Below, in pieces: positions 1 to 16,132 of a stretch of DNA of 64,000 nucleotides. Position 1 is the first letter of the stretch. The number at the start of each line of letters is the position of its first letter. This DNA is from Apteryx mantelli (taxonomy: Eukaryota; Chordata; Aves; Apterygiformes; Apterygidae). A program made the position numbers and the translations under genes. The stretch is taken from assembly GCF_036417845.1 (NCBI RefSeq), contig NC_089981.1:61814768-61878767 (forward strand), given 5' to 3'. The notes under the pieces were generated by a model. It worked only from the letters and a program-made list of their open reading frames with translations, was not told where the DNA came from and did not search any database.

Positions 1-2099
<2,099 letters not shown>

Positions 2100-2813
2100 T
2101 CAGTATATATCTACAAATTTATAGCACTAGACATTTACTTGGGTAAGCAGAGACAATTACAGGCAAAACAAACTACCCACAGATTAATGAAAATTAGGAA
2201 ATTTTTAGCTAATAAGATACCATAGAACTAATTTCTTACATATGAAAGAATACAAAGGATAATAACTAAGTTCTCCCTATGAACCTTGGGAATCTACCTG
2301 CCAAGACCAAATATTTCTAAAGGGTGTTAGCCATTTCTTTTGAGATTTATGCAGTGTCATGTTTGTGTTTTACAAATGCCAGACAAATCTTTGTTTATAT
2401 CCTTCACCCTTTTCTTCATTTAGCAGTTGACCAATTACACTTGCATAAAGTTTTTAGCTCTATACTTTGCTTGCACACTGCAGCTAGTCAGTGTTTTTTT
2501 TCTCCCCCTCTCATTTCTGCAGTTAGAGGTTTGCATTTCACTCTTTGCACTTTGTAATTCTGTGCTGCCTAAATCCTCCTCTAGATTTGTTACTCCTTTC
2601 CTGCTGTAGATATACATGAGATAACGCCAAACTGTATCTGATCTTATTGACACATTTTACAGATAAAGGATCAGCTGAAATGCCAAGAAATTCATCAATA
2701 GCTCCATAATCTCCCTGTGTACAAGTTTATGCTACCTTTGTTATTTCAACGTGCCTTGCCTGTCCTGAGAATTGATCTATGTAAAGAATATGTAATGTTA
2801 CCAAATTACTTAC

Positions 2814-2991
2814 TTTCTTGAACATTAAGTGGAGGGTTAATGAGATTATCTAGTGTTCGGGGGCCATATTCAGATTGTGGTGATGAAAATCCAGGAATCA
2901 AGCAAGAAAACATCCATAATTGTTCTTTACTGCAGTTATTTTGAAGCGCTTGCAGCCACAAGAGAAAGAGACGCACACCTTCTCGACGTAT
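2814..2991 (-). CDS. RALGAPA1: RALGAPA1 exon 6, residues 124-182
   Basis: 178 nt. It begins [19 protein letters not shown] and ends NPPLNVQE plus one base, before the donor GTAAGTAA. The acceptor is TTTTTTAAG, an AAG rather than the commoner CAG. This is the longest RALGAPA1 exon in the window and the one with the most recognisable family sequence. Plus-strand open frames across it (3020-3280) are antisense shadows. Downstream intron 6 (2039-2813, 775 nt) shows no further feature. Confidence 0.94.
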
Positions 2992-3966
2992 CTTAAAAAA
3001 GAAAGCAGAACAAATTAACTTGGCCCAGAACATACAAAAAAATTTCCATTTGCCTTGGATGGAGGAGGAAAAGAAGGCAAGAGGTAGAAAAGATGAGAAC
3101 AGATGGACAGTACGACCATCAGGAATCAGAAGAGCCAAGCTACTGTTTCTGCTACTTCTGCTGAAATTCAAGGACAATCCTGACATCTTCACACCGTCAT
3201 GTTTGCCCTACAGAATCTTTTACAGGTCCTTCCCTAATGGAAGAGGAAGAAAAAAAAAAAAAAAAGCAGCATGTGTCTAGTCACTTGTTTAGCTACAGCA
3301 GTGCAAGACGCCATTTGCATATTTCATAAAATCCAAAGAACATCATAAGATTACTAAATGAGTCTGTCAATTATAATGACAGACTTCTTCAGCAGAAGAA
3401 CTCCTTCTCCCCTTTTCTATTCTTTCTTCACCTCCCTCCTCAAGGAAGGGGAAGGAGCCCTAGTGCAGTCCTCTCCTGGCTCTCACACTGGACCGCTTCA
3501 GCACTAGCAAAGCCTGCAGGCGTTGTATAAAGGAGTGGAGTACTTACGTGCAGCACAACCAAGAGTACACCTGGGTAGTGCCTTTTGCCCCAAAGTCAAC
3601 TGCTCTCATACTACACACCAATAAGTAGTGGTCTCTGCCCTAGTTAATTTTCCACTTCCAAGACAGCCCAAGCTCCCAAACCATACAGTTTTCTTGCCCC
3701 AGCAATGAATAGTTAAGGCTCATTTCTGCTTTAAAACAAAATCCTTCAACCACTTGTGCACATTCTTAACTTCGGTACTCTGAATAATCATATTACTACC
3801 GTGAGTAGTTTTACTGAGGTAAAGTTAACAATTAAAAGTCATGATCTGGTTCTGACTCCTGTACTTTTACAATAAAAATACATCTTGATGTTCCTTTTTC
3901 TTTCTTTTTAAAAATATTTTTACGTATTTTAGACAAAATTAAGTAGCATGCAACTTTTTCCTATAC

Positions 3967-4010
3967 CTTTAATGAATTTCCAGTGTGAAGAAGCTTCTTT
4001 AAAATCAACC
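3967..4010 (-). CDS. RALGAPA1: RALGAPA1 exon 5 (44 nt), residues 109-123
   Basis: This very short exon completes a glycine codon and reads GLILKKLLHTGNSLK, ending on a codon boundary. The acceptor is CTTTTCAG and the donor GTATAG. At 44 nt it is near the size where splicing usually needs enhancer help. Downstream intron 5 (2992-3966, 975 nt) includes a run of 16 A at 3250-3265. Confidence 0.92.
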
Positions 4011-4516
4011 CTGAAAAGAAAACAAAAGTGACTGGTTTTTGTTTTTTCTTTATTAGGTAAAATGTCAGAGTTCTCGGTCAGACTTGATAATATCTTTTAA
4101 ACAAGTCCTTGGCAATCTCCAGTTTATTCTTGGTGAACTTGATATCCTCAGGCAACTCTCAATGCCAGAAGAAAAAAAAAAAAATAAGGTCACCTTTCAC
4201 AGCTTCCTTGTAACCTATAACATCTTTTCCCAAGGATGTTTTGGAAGGGGTGCATGGGTGTGTATAAAGTACATGATTAATGCCTTTAATATCAATGTTC
4301 CCCTTTTGCAAATACAGACCTCCCAGTGTTCTATTTCCAGATTCCCAGCTTTAAATCTATCTAGAAAAAGCATCCCATACTATACAACTGGTTATTTTGT
4401 TAACTTGCAAGCCCTTTATCCCTGTTATGCCACTTAAAGGTTAAGGAAATGAGCAGTACAAGCCCAGTGCTCCTAATAAAAATAAGATTTAAAAAAAGAA
4501 GGAAAAATCAGCTTAC

Positions 4517-4574
4517 CAATACTATGAAATTGCCACCTCTGATGAATCCTCTCTGGAAGAAGTTGCAAAATTTT
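4517..4574 (-). CDS. RALGAPA1: RALGAPA1 exon 4 (58 nt), residues 90-108
   Basis: The exon reads [19 protein letters not shown] plus one base of the next codon. The acceptor is TTTGTAG and the donor GTAAGC. It begins on a codon boundary, as exon 3 requires. Downstream intron 4 is 506 nt (4011-4516) and contains nothing I recognise beyond A-rich runs. Confidence 0.92.
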
Positions 4575-6216
4575 CTACAAAAAAACAGAACCCAGGGATC
4601 TGTGCTGCAGATATCACATTCAGAAAACTAAACAGCACTCTCAGAAAGCCCAGAGATTGGATATTGAAGAGTTAATTTAAAAAGACTTCCACACTGGTTT
4701 CCTTGGAAACATTATTTTCTTCAAGATAATCCCACTCCTAAAGCTAAGAAGCCCAAAGGCTCTAACAGACTGTCTGGAGAGTCCTGCATCAGAGATTTAA
4801 GATGTTACTAAGTACTGCATTTTACCTGGCTCCACTGCCTCTCTGCTGGATATTACTGCTTACTGCATAGGGGGTGGAATGGGATGAATATCCATCTCTC
4901 AGTTGCTCTGGTTCACAACAGACTGTATTAGGTCAATTCCACTTTTATAGTGGCTTAAGCTAGGATACTCATCTGTGACCTTGCCTCTGTGGTATAGGCA
5001 AACATTTACTTCAGCCTTCTCAAAGCAGGGGTGATGAGCTACAGCAAAGTAATGAAGAAAAGAGCTGGGGAAATAATGGTTTGTAGTCCGATTTGTCAAA
5101 AATCTTCTTTTGGATCATAAGGAACAGAGCGCAGTTAGTGATGAAAGCAGTTATATACCTAAATGTTGAAGTGCTATGTAATAGGTTTTTAGCTATTTCA
5201 GTCACATTACATGTTGGAGTCATTAACAAATTGTAAACAGCCTAATTTGCCAAATGAATTACTTACCCTGCCCCTCTAGAAGCCTGTGCAATTGCTTCTA
5301 AAGCACAGGTCACCTAGTATCACTTTATGTAAAAAACGGTGAACAAATCAAGTAGCTCTCTTGAGATTCACTCCCCTTGTAACAGCTAACCCTACAGTTC
5401 GTTGCATCAGTGTACCTTACTCAAGAGATCCCCAATTTGTATTCAACCACGCGATAAGCATTCAGGAGCTTTCAATTTTAAATTATCTTTAAAAAGTGTA
5501 AAAGTATGAATCTGCGTATTTTAACATTCAAATTCAGCAACTGTACAGGTTAAAAAAAGCTCTCTTGCACAGATACAGAACTCTGTACCCATTTCAATTA
5601 GGGGTGTGAGAAGTCCCGAAACACAATCCCAGTTGCACAGCTAGAAACCTCCATCACATAGGAAGGACAACACTTGACATTCTAAGCTATTACTAAATTA
5701 TTGCCTCTGCTCACAAATGGTCTGATTTAATTCAGTCAGTTTCTAAGTCATCTTACTTAAGTCAAAGTACACTTTTGGTAAGGACAATGCTATTTTCAAA
5801 CAATAGATCTTTTTTTAAAATAGAAACAAGACACAAACTAATTCTGTAGCAGGATTCCGACTATTATGAGAAAGTCAGGGATAACATACAATCAAAAAGA
5901 ATAATTGGAGATCACTTTTAGAAGAATTTCAGAGTGCACAATTCAGGGGGAAAATAACAAAAAAATCCTTATGATCTATCTGCAGGGGCAGAAAACATCT
6001 TTTTCCAGTTAAGACATCTTCCTGCAAAAGCGTAAGTTAAGTAAGTTCTTTTTCTTTTCACATATAGCACATGTATTCACCTCTAAGCAAGAGAAATGAA
6101 TGCCTAGAAATATGCTTTACATCTAAACGCAACTTTAGGATAGCTATTCTATTATTATTTAATAAGACTTAAATTCAAAGTTAAAAACTCATACTGGAAT
6201 ATTCAAATTATCTTAC

Positions 6217-6266
6217 CTCAAAAATAAAAAGAATAGAATCTAATTCTTCCCTCTGAGACTTGTGAC
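6217..6266 (-). CDS. RALGAPA1: RALGAPA1 exon 3 (50 nt), residues 73-89
   Basis: A short exon reading GHKSQREELDSILFIFE. It starts in phase with two bases completing a glycine codon and ends exactly on a codon boundary before the donor GTAAGA. The acceptor is GCATCTAG. Its small size is easy to miss, but the phase fits both neighbours. Downstream intron 3 (4575-6216, 1642 nt) is AT-rich with no other feature I can support. Confidence 0.92.
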
Positions 6267-6711
6267 CTAGATGCAAGTAAAAATAAACAGAAGATACACT
6301 TTCATTACCAAAACAGAATTTAAAGACCACTGACAAAGATCCTTGGATGTGTAATATGTGCACTTCTACAATCATAAAAGTGATTTTATATTCATTTTGT
6401 TTAGAAAAGGATGTATTTTCTAGTTATACAAACTGGAAAAGTTGTAAACTAACTGTTTCTATTACAGAATCAACAGCTGGCAAAGATTAAGTTATACAGT
6501 ACCTTGCAAAGCAAAACTTGCAATAATTCTGCAGAACACAAGAAGCCTAACAGCTTAAGAATCCTCATTTTGCAAAAGGGCAAAAATAGCCAGCAGAGAA
6601 TAGACTGTCCTTGCTCATCCCTTCAGCACACATTTCTAATTGCTTTGCCTTTATTTGCGCTGTTGGCACTTATGCATATTCCTGCACAGATAATGATGTC
6701 ATTTCTGATCA

Positions 6712-6945
<234 letters not shown>

Positions 6946-9432
6946 TCAACTATTTAGTCATCCACAGTTTGTATACCATTATCCAGTAGTAAAAATAGAG
7001 ATGTTCAAAATTACCAATAAAAATTATTTTTTAAGAACTTCATGAATTTTCTATTTTTTTAAACTAAAGCTAATGAAATCGAATACAGCAGGCCAAGTGA
7101 GTATGTAAGACAAGAAAGAGTATCTCTCTTCTTTCATGATCACTGCATGACAGTAATGCCTACAAACTCCGGTCACAAACCAGAGTTCCACCAGGACTGC
7201 CACGGTACAAATCAAAGCTGTTTTAATTGATAACTGAATAGAAATAAAGCTAGCAACCTCCCTGCCCCCAAACTCTATGACAAAAGACTATCACTGTTCC
7301 CAGCTGTAATTACTAGCCACAACTAAACTTACTCAAGAAGGTAGAGAGAAGGATGGTAAGAAAGGACCACCTCTGCTCCTTAGAGGAACAGGCTGCGGGG
7401 AAACACACGTTCCTCTACCCTCCCCCTGCTCCAAACATGCATTTTCCTTTCCAGTCTGGACCAGTCCTCTATACTTCTTTCACTGGGTCATCTCAGGGCA
7501 TCAGGGGCTGGGACCTCAGGGATAGCCTGAGGTAAAAACAACATCGCGGGTGTGGAAAGGATGTGCTTTCTTGTGGACCCCAGGAAGGCTTCCAGACTCC
7601 CATCCCACACCCGTAGATGGTTTTGCGCAAAACCCCACTTAAAGAAATACATGACAACTTATCTACATTAATTTTAAACTGATCATTTTTAAACAATCTT
7701 TTCTTTCATGTCTTAATACATGCACTGGACTAAAACTTGCCCTGATATTTAACTACATAAGACTAGAAAAAGTAGATGGACAGAACAATAGAGAAGCACA
7801 ATGAAATACAGAGACAGTATTTAAAAAGGAAATTTTTTTCCCCTTTCAGAATAGTGGTGTGGAAAAAAATTAAAAAGAAAGGCAAGGCAAACCCAAGTGT
7901 CGACAGGTGGTTTGTGCCCATCACCATTAAGCTTTATTAGCTCTGTACATTGAGGCATCTTTCACTGTGGATGCATCTTCTATAATTCTCTATTTGATCA
8001 TAATTTTTAAACCTTTTTTGGAATGACATAATAAATCTTTATCATCTGTCATGACAACATGTACAACTAGTAAAATATAAAGCAACAAGCAATTGAAAGG
8101 ATGGCCAAAAAAGTACAGCAAATTTCCAGTTCTATTTTTATTATGTAGTTCTACAGTATTGCCATTCGAATTTTATCACAAGTCTTGCCATAAAAGTGTT
8201 TATAATACACATTCAATTTCTGCAATATCACAGAATTCTGGCTATGTCTTTTATTATCAAGTGTGGTGGAGCCAGAGTGCTCTTGGAGAAAACAGTGCTA
8301 TATCAGCAACTAAGGCAACTTACCTAGCAATAAACTTAGTGGGTCAGATACCCAATAGTGTGCGTGACCATCTACCAAACCTCCAGTTTTTCAGAGATGG
8401 CTAGACTGCTTACAAATCAGGAACTGAACTGGTGTAATTTAGAGGCCGACACATCAAAGTAAGAACAAACAAAAACAATTCCACTTTAAACAAACCAGAC
8501 TATGATTTGCAGGAGGTCAAGGCAGGTACACAAGAATTACCACTACAGCATAGGCCCAACCTTTATAGTCACCTCCACTCATGGGGCAGAACTCTATACA
8601 AGTTCCAGACTGGGGACAAGGGAATACAGCAGGAAGCAAACTGACAGATTTAGGGATAGGAAGATTGAAGGAAGAAAGAAAGCAATGATTGAGAGCTTCA
8701 GGAGAAACGAAGGTGACAGAAGATAGTCTTTTACTCCATATATGTAATTGCTGTATGGGAATTGCACCAAAAAAGCAGCAGAATTGTTGATTATTTCATC
8801 AAGTAAAGGAGTGGAAAAAACTAGTTCCAAACACCAAGGGAATCAGAAGCAGTTAAACAACTTCTCTGCAAATCAACACACAGGAATGATGCATTTTGTA
8901 TGCCTGTTAAGTGTTTCATTTCAAACCTGAAATAAGCATTTATTCTTTTGCCAGAGATGGAGAAACTAAACTCTGAGGCAGGCAAATAAAAGTATTTTTC
9001 TTTAAAGACTCATAATCTTAACACAATACTTTTTAATTTTTGGAGATACTGTACCTAGATTCTTCAGGACACAAACTAAATGCCTAAATAATCAACTGAG
9101 TAGTTAATTTTCATTTGCATCACAATTATTGTAGTGGCATTTGCATATGTATGACTGGCACTATAATAAGCCAGCCTCACGGCTCTCTGCCTTTCTGGAA
9201 TCCTGTTCTGGAAGGAATTTCAGAGGATTTTCAGGAAGCAAATCATTCTGGACGCCTGTAGTGCTTTTTGTTTTGTTTTAAGTACAATGTGGTGTCAACC
9301 ACCTCAGAAAATGCAATATGCCTCAGAGAAGCATTGGTACAACTACATTGTTACCATTAACTTCCAATTAACATTAGAAGCGTACCTTCAGAATACAGCT
9401 ATGCTATAGCTTAGGAGAATAGGCTGCAAGTC

Positions 9433-9453
9433 AAAAAAAAAAAAAAAAAAAAA
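9433..9453. repeat. A21 homopolymer in RALGAPA1 intron 1
   Basis: An uninterrupted run of 21 A. No retrotransposon body that I recognise precedes it, so it is listed as a simple repeat. Confidence 0.9.
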
Positions 9454-12400
9454 GATTCAGTAACTTAAGTTTGTAACTTTCCTAGCAAATGCACTTTCCC
9501 ATGATTTACACCCAGGATCATAACTGACAGCATGAAAAACAGCAAGATTTTGGAATTCAAAGCAAACAGTTAACAACCACTGAAATCTTGCAAAGAGTTC
9601 TGTCACTTCAGAGGGAAGCAAACTAAAACATATCATTTTATTTAATGGGAATTTTGTCCTCTCATTACACGAAAAAACTCTGAAAAGACTATTTCTGTTA
9701 ATGCTGAAAGATGGCTTTCCTTCTAAGAAAGGGAAAACCCAGCTGCATATTCGAAAGGCTCTGTTTGCCACCTACAGTAAAGGATACCTTCTGCTCATCA
9801 CCAAGGGCACCTCTAGCAATTCACTAAGATGCTGGTCTGCAAATTTGGAACCTTGTGTTGGTCAAGGAAATCTGGATCTCATTATTCATTCCAGACCAAT
9901 AGCCAAGGAAAGGAGGAGTAAGGTGCGTGTGGGAAGGGAGCAGATATAGTATGGCACAACAGTAACGTAGACCTTAAAAGATTTTGACTACAAGTCCACA
10001 CATATAACACCCTGATCCTCTGTAGGAGAAAGAGCTCAGTGAGCTTTGACTTGCAACACATACTGTCTTCCTTCCCTGTTTATTCCATTTTCTACACATT
10101 GCACTATAAATGATTATAAGCTAATTCCTCAGTATCAATTACATATATATGAATGGGCTGATTTAGTAAGAGAAATATACCTATACTATTTAGATGATTA
10201 CCTGCTCTATGAAATTAAAATTTTATTCATCTGATTAACTAGTATTTTCTGCATAGGACAGAATCTTAATGGTAAACAGTCAAAATATTATAAACTAAAC
10301 ACCCACACAAGTCTTAGAAATACATAAACTTTTTGGAGAGAAAATTAACATACACCTAAACCCAGTTTACACATAGCATCACAGAAATTTACCATAGTAC
10401 TTAACAGCATAGTCTAAGATACTACACCATTACAGAACAAACTGTGGTTAACTTTATATTTGATTTTAACTGTTTCGGGGTTTAACAATCTGTTTATACA
10501 TAAAACCGTGACATCAGACAGTACAATAAAAGTGTTACCCTGTCTCAATCCAAAAGATTTAGTGAACTTCTAGGCCTCATCCTCACCCAAAAGTAAAATA
10601 CCATTGACAACTGCAGCTAACAGTGAACTGGAAGAAGGCTGTATTCTAGTGGGACTCTGCTTTACAGAAAGGGCACCAGAGACTAAAATTTTCAGTATCA
10701 ATTCTCATAATACATGCCATTAGTAAGCAAGAGGCTTCTAAGTGTCCTAAATTTCAGTTAACATACAAGCAAAATGGCAACTTACTCTTAACTCCACAAG
10801 GTAGAAAGATGTAGCTGCAGCTTTTCAGCAAAACAGTACAGAAAATCAGTTATATATGGACAGTGTCTCGCATATAAAGACATAATATTTAGAAATGTTA
10901 AGTAGAAAATGTTCAGAATCTACCGGAGGCTCTGGCACAGTTAACAGATTGTCACAGTGAAAAAGGCCCAATAACAAGCTGCATTGCTTAAAAATATTGT
11001 GCTGCAAATGCAAACCTATTAAGCAAGCCTTATTTTTCCTTTTGTTTCAGATCACTAACAGCTATTTAACCCAGAGAATTCAAATTTGGGGGGGGGAGGA
11101 GAGAGGGAGAAGAACAAAAAAGAAAAAAAAAGATTTTTGTCAAAGGAATAATTTATCTTGAGGTTTTGGGTATCAAAAATACCTCAAGAACATACTTCAA
11201 GAAATCTTTTAATAGACTTAAATTTTGGATCAGACAAGTCTGAATCCCTGATGACCAGCATCTTTTGGAGACAAACCTATGAGAAAAATCATGAATGAGC
11301 AAGCATTTTAACAGCACTAATGAACATCATCTACATACAAATTGTTACCAAATTTCAACATCAATGCTCCACAAAAATGAGCAAAAGCAGCTGACAGCTT
11401 TCCAAGCTAATTGTTTCATTTCAGGTTGCATACAGACTCCAGAAGAGTTACAACACTAGTAAACACTTTAAAAACACTTCCATAAAAACCTCGCACATGT
11501 TCCAGAACTCAACCTTTTATTTAAGCAAATTCAAACACTTCCATAGTAATATAGTTCTTTTCACTTTTAACTGCCACAAACTAAACCCACAGAGATCATT
11601 CCTTTGCACCCAGGCAGTGAAAGCCTCCCTTCGTGTAGTTTGGGGCTTTGATCCAATTCCAGCCCTTACCCTCACAGGCCAGCAGTACTGGCTGTGCCTG
11701 GTGTTTTTAAGTCAAGTGTAACTTCGCCGAAGAGTTAAATCAAGACTGATATTACATCATGTCCAATTTCTTAAACTGGACTCAACTTGTGGCCAAATGC
11801 AGGAATTACACCAGCAACATATCCAGAGCAGTTAGCATTACCAGGAAAGGTAGGGGGAGACGCAAAACAACAACAACAAAAAAAACCAACCATACAACTC
11901 TTGCCAAAAATAAAACAGCTTTGCACCTCCACAGAAACTTCTGGAAGAGTTATCTTTAGAGAGAATTCCAGGCAGCTAGTTGTCACCCCCCTTTCACCTT
12001 TACTACTATAATATTTTTTTCATTTATTATAGTACCAGTGATATTATTATGAACTATGTTCAAGTGCAACACCAATGAATGTCATCCAGCTGAAGCATTA
12101 GGGCTGACTGCCAGTCAAATAGATTTCTTAAATTAAAATCCTTTTTAGACAAATGCAGTCTGTGTTTAAGCATTTGATTAATATTAAACAATATATCAGA
12201 GTGGGTGTCCAAAACAGAATGTTTCATCCTGTACAGTATAGCTTGACTCTTCCCTTCCAGCACTTACCTACATATGATCCCAGGCACCAACCAACCACTG
12301 AGAGAAAAAACAAACAAAAAACCACACACCCCCCCCACACCAAACAACAACAATGTACTTCAGACATTCTGTTCTCTTAGCACTACATTTTACAAACATT

Positions 12401-12702
12401 CTCCATGGTTCCAGAAATACAAGTAGTGTAGTTTTGAGCTATCAGATGCAAATAAAATAAATGATTAGAAACGAAGTATTTTTTCTTTACTGTGGATTAA
12501 GAGAGGCCTGTGACTCCTAACCTACAAAACAACAACAAAAAAACCCAAACAAGAAAAACCCACACCACACAAGAACACGCTATTAAAAGTTCAGCCTTAA
12601 AACTAAATCTTAAGACTAAATATATTCATTCAACTTTGCTTGTACATAGTAAGACTATGCAGAAACCCCTTAAAAAGGGGGAGGGGGCAAAAATACTGAA
12701 TC

Positions 12703-12716
12703 TTTTTTTTTTTTTT
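12703..12716. repeat. T14 homopolymer in RALGAPA1 intron 1
   Basis: A run of 14 T flanked by unremarkable AT-rich sequence. Confidence 0.85.
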
Positions 12717-15700
12717 AATACATACATTTACAAATTCTGACTGAAAATACAAATTCAGGAGGTAGCAACAACATATCTGATATCAGACCTAAAACAACAG
12801 AATAAGTCAATACTGTTAAGGTATGACCTTATGAAAATGGTCCGATATCCAGCTGCCTTAATTATCTGAAAAGTTCTCAAACCATTGTTTTAACAAAAGG
12901 ACAAATCAAGCATCATTTGATCTTGAAGAACTACTAGAATGACCTTTTAAAAAACTATAATTTTAGAATCTTATAACTTTATTACATTGTTGCTATTGTT
13001 CATGTGCATATACACATAGCAAAAGGACATTTTTGATCCAGAAGCCTGATTAAACAGTGCAACATTGATTATAAAAACAACACACTTTTTCCATGCTCTT
13101 TCTCCTAAACAATCCTAAAAAAATCGCAGTTAGCTACTAATACTCTAGAGACTGCTAATAAGTCTATTTCCTGGAAAATAAGAATATTTCCTGGAAAACT
13201 GTAGACTTCATTCTGAAGGCAACACCTAATTCTGTAAGGTGCACTATGTGCCTCCACTTCCGTCTCCTAGGAGGTCTCGGTGATCATACCTGTATTAACT
13301 GTAGCTGTCAGCCATCCTTAACAGCAGGGTTTCACTTCCACCAAGACTGAGCCACTTCCATACAGAGTGCAGGAGAACCCCATACCACATTCCTGCTCAA
13401 AGAACGATGTGTTCTAACAGCCAAAGTAGCTGACAGTAAACAAAACTGTTACAGCTTTTACAGCATATATAAACAAGACAGAAGAACAATTTGACAAAAA
13501 AATCACATGCTGACAAAGAGAGCATTAGGAAGCTGTGTGAAACTTGAAGCAGCTGGCGTAACTAAGAAAAAAACCAACAAAAACAAACAAAAAAGATGAA
13601 CACTTCTATACAGGAAGAAGCCAATGATACACCTTAATAGAGTCAAGTTTCTTAAAGCTGATAGTACCAGCTGTTTCAAGAAAAATACTGCAGTACGAAA
13701 ACACCAAAAAGCAGATTACCCTCATTCACAGACTGTTACGGCCCAAGATATGAGACTTCAATCTCTTCCAGTTCTTCTTAGTATTTGTTACAACCTTAAC
13801 AGTGCTACTTGAAGGTCTTCTCCTAAAGGCTTTTGACTGCTATAAAAAGTTATGCCAGTGACTTGTATAAATTGGTCACGTATTACATTTACTTTAACAA
13901 ATCATCAATTCTCAATTAGTCACCTGAATTTCATTCAATTTTTCTTGGTTTCTGAATTACAAAAAAGGCCAAATACAGGACAGGACACTGGACTGAAGTG
14001 GCAAGCAGCAGGTGTATACAAAGATTTTCAAAAAGGAATACAAGGGCATTTCCCCCAGTATGCCAATAACAAAATCTAGTCTGGGGCTCACAATCTTCCC
14101 AAGCCCAAAATCTTTCTGCACCGTGAATTTAGTAGCCCTTAATAGACTTTACTTTTTCATGTGTGCTTACATATTTTTCACCTTGTACCCCAACAGAAAG
14201 GGGTTCTAAAGCTTTCAATTTCTTTTCACATTGAAGCTTTATTCCCACCACAGTCCTTCCCATCTTAGTCTCTGAATCCAATGCTGAATACAGTGGTAGG
14301 ACTACTAAAGCTGCAGTGACATTTTCTGATAATGGTGCACCATTGATTTATGAAGACACAGTATTTTCTACATTCCTTTTGCATCCAGACAAGTTTGCAC
14401 TTTGACTGATGCTGCTTATTAAGCGTAAATTTAAACTGAGCTGTCACCAATGACAAGATATTTTTTCTTGAAATGATACAACTCACTGCATTTTATATTA
14501 TCTTGTAAAAGACATTTAAGTAATCCCATCTAACATGCACTACTTTTCATTTGTCAAAAATAAATGTCACCTGTCTCTCTACTATCCATTCACTTAGCTT
14601 CATTAAGTTCTCTGAAATTGTTCAGTCTCTTTTGGTCCTGCCTAACAACAATATTATGCTCTCTCATTATTCACCAACTTAAAATATTTTTGGATGATGT
14701 CTATCTTGAAACAGTGCCTTGTAAGATCCAACCGTCAATCTTTCATCATAATGAAATTTTAAAAATTCTCCTCTTTGGCTAATAGACAACAAGCAGTCTT
14801 ATAATTCATGAGCACTCTGTCTCTTTTCAAGACTACTTCATTATTTTAGTGATGCCTTCCTGGAGAATGAGTGTCTTGGATGCCTCAATAATGGAAAGAT
14901 GAACCAGTACTTCCCCTCCTTCCCCCAAGTCTGAATTAAAGATAATAACCATGAAACCATGGCCATGCTTTGGTTTATCATCGCTATACCAAAGACTAAA
15001 AAGAGCAACAACAAAAAAAATTTTTTTGACTCCTGTTCAATATACCCTGCAGGCCTACTGAAAGGTTCTTAAGCTTATGAACAGAAGAAACTTTTACTTC
15101 TTGAACGTGAAACAGCAGAGAATTCTTTTCTTGATGGTCTTCTGGTCTCCAATGTGCAGATGCTAATTGCATAAGCAAGACAAGCCAGTCTTCATTCACA
15201 AAGACACAGAACACAGCTGAACAGACATGTTTTTTTCCCCCAGATAGGCTGCTGGCCATAGCTAGCTTGGTTCCTCTGAAGCAAATGGAAACATGACTAT
15301 TATGCTGTGGGGGAGTTGTCACTGGTGAGAGGAAGAAAAAAAAAGAAAAAAGAAAAAAAAAAGATAAACAGGGAAATGTAGCACTTCATTGCTCAAGCTG
15401 CAGGATGGTGTCTGCATGCGAAGTCATCTCAAGCAGCAATCTATCCAATGCAGGCACATTATTTTTTTAATTTGGTCCTGCAGACTGGTCAAATGAACAG
15501 CTGGAGAAGAAAGGGCATACAGCTGATGCTTTGAAAGCCAGTATGAAGCAGCAAGATTTAAGGAGTAAGGCAAAGAAGTGAGCATAGCAGAAGACAGACT
15601 TCAAATCCACAATATATTTCTCTTGAATTAAAGCAGGAGAAAGAGCAGAAGTATCCAAGAAAAAACAAACAAAAATAAAACAAAACAGAAAAAACCCTTG

Positions 15701-16105
15701 GTTTTGTACCTTATGGCCCTAAGATATATCTGCACAATAACGAAATCCTGTAGATGGCTCTAAGATAGACATACAGAAGAGCAGTGTCACACCTCAGGAA
15801 CTTCCCCTACTAACACAGTCATACACTGGATTGTATTCTCCCAAACTTGAAGAAAGGATATGTGGGAGCTGTGCTTCTGCAGCTGAGGTATACGCATGTG
15901 CAGGGGAAAGAGGAATGGATGTCACATGAAAACATGCCCCAGCAGATTTAGCCTGTCCTACAGTCAGTAAGCAGAAACCTTAGATTAGATAAGAACCTTT
16001 TGCTTGATACAGAGCTCGTGGCTCAATAAAGCTGTGATCCCTTGCATCCAAGTATTAACAAAGCTGAAGTAAAAATCTTGTAAATAAAAGGCAGTAATAT
16101 CAAAC

Positions 16106-16132
16106 CCAGACCAGACCAGACCAAAACCAGAC
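16106..16132. repeat. CCAGA pentanucleotide repeat
   Basis: Three perfect CCAGA units are followed by CCAAAACCAGAC, a small imperfect microsatellite in RALGAPA1 intron 1. Confidence 0.75.

Noticed and set aside
3020-3280. 86-codon plus-strand frame opposite RALGAPA1 exon 6
   Set aside because: It lies on the other strand across the intron 5 acceptor region and extends into a poly(A) run; it is an antisense shadow.
12004-12034. AT-rich inverted repeat TACTATAATA / TATTATAGTA as a functional hairpin
   Set aside because: It has only A/T pairs apart from one C-G pair and a T-rich 11-nt loop; this is expected by chance in such AT-rich DNA.
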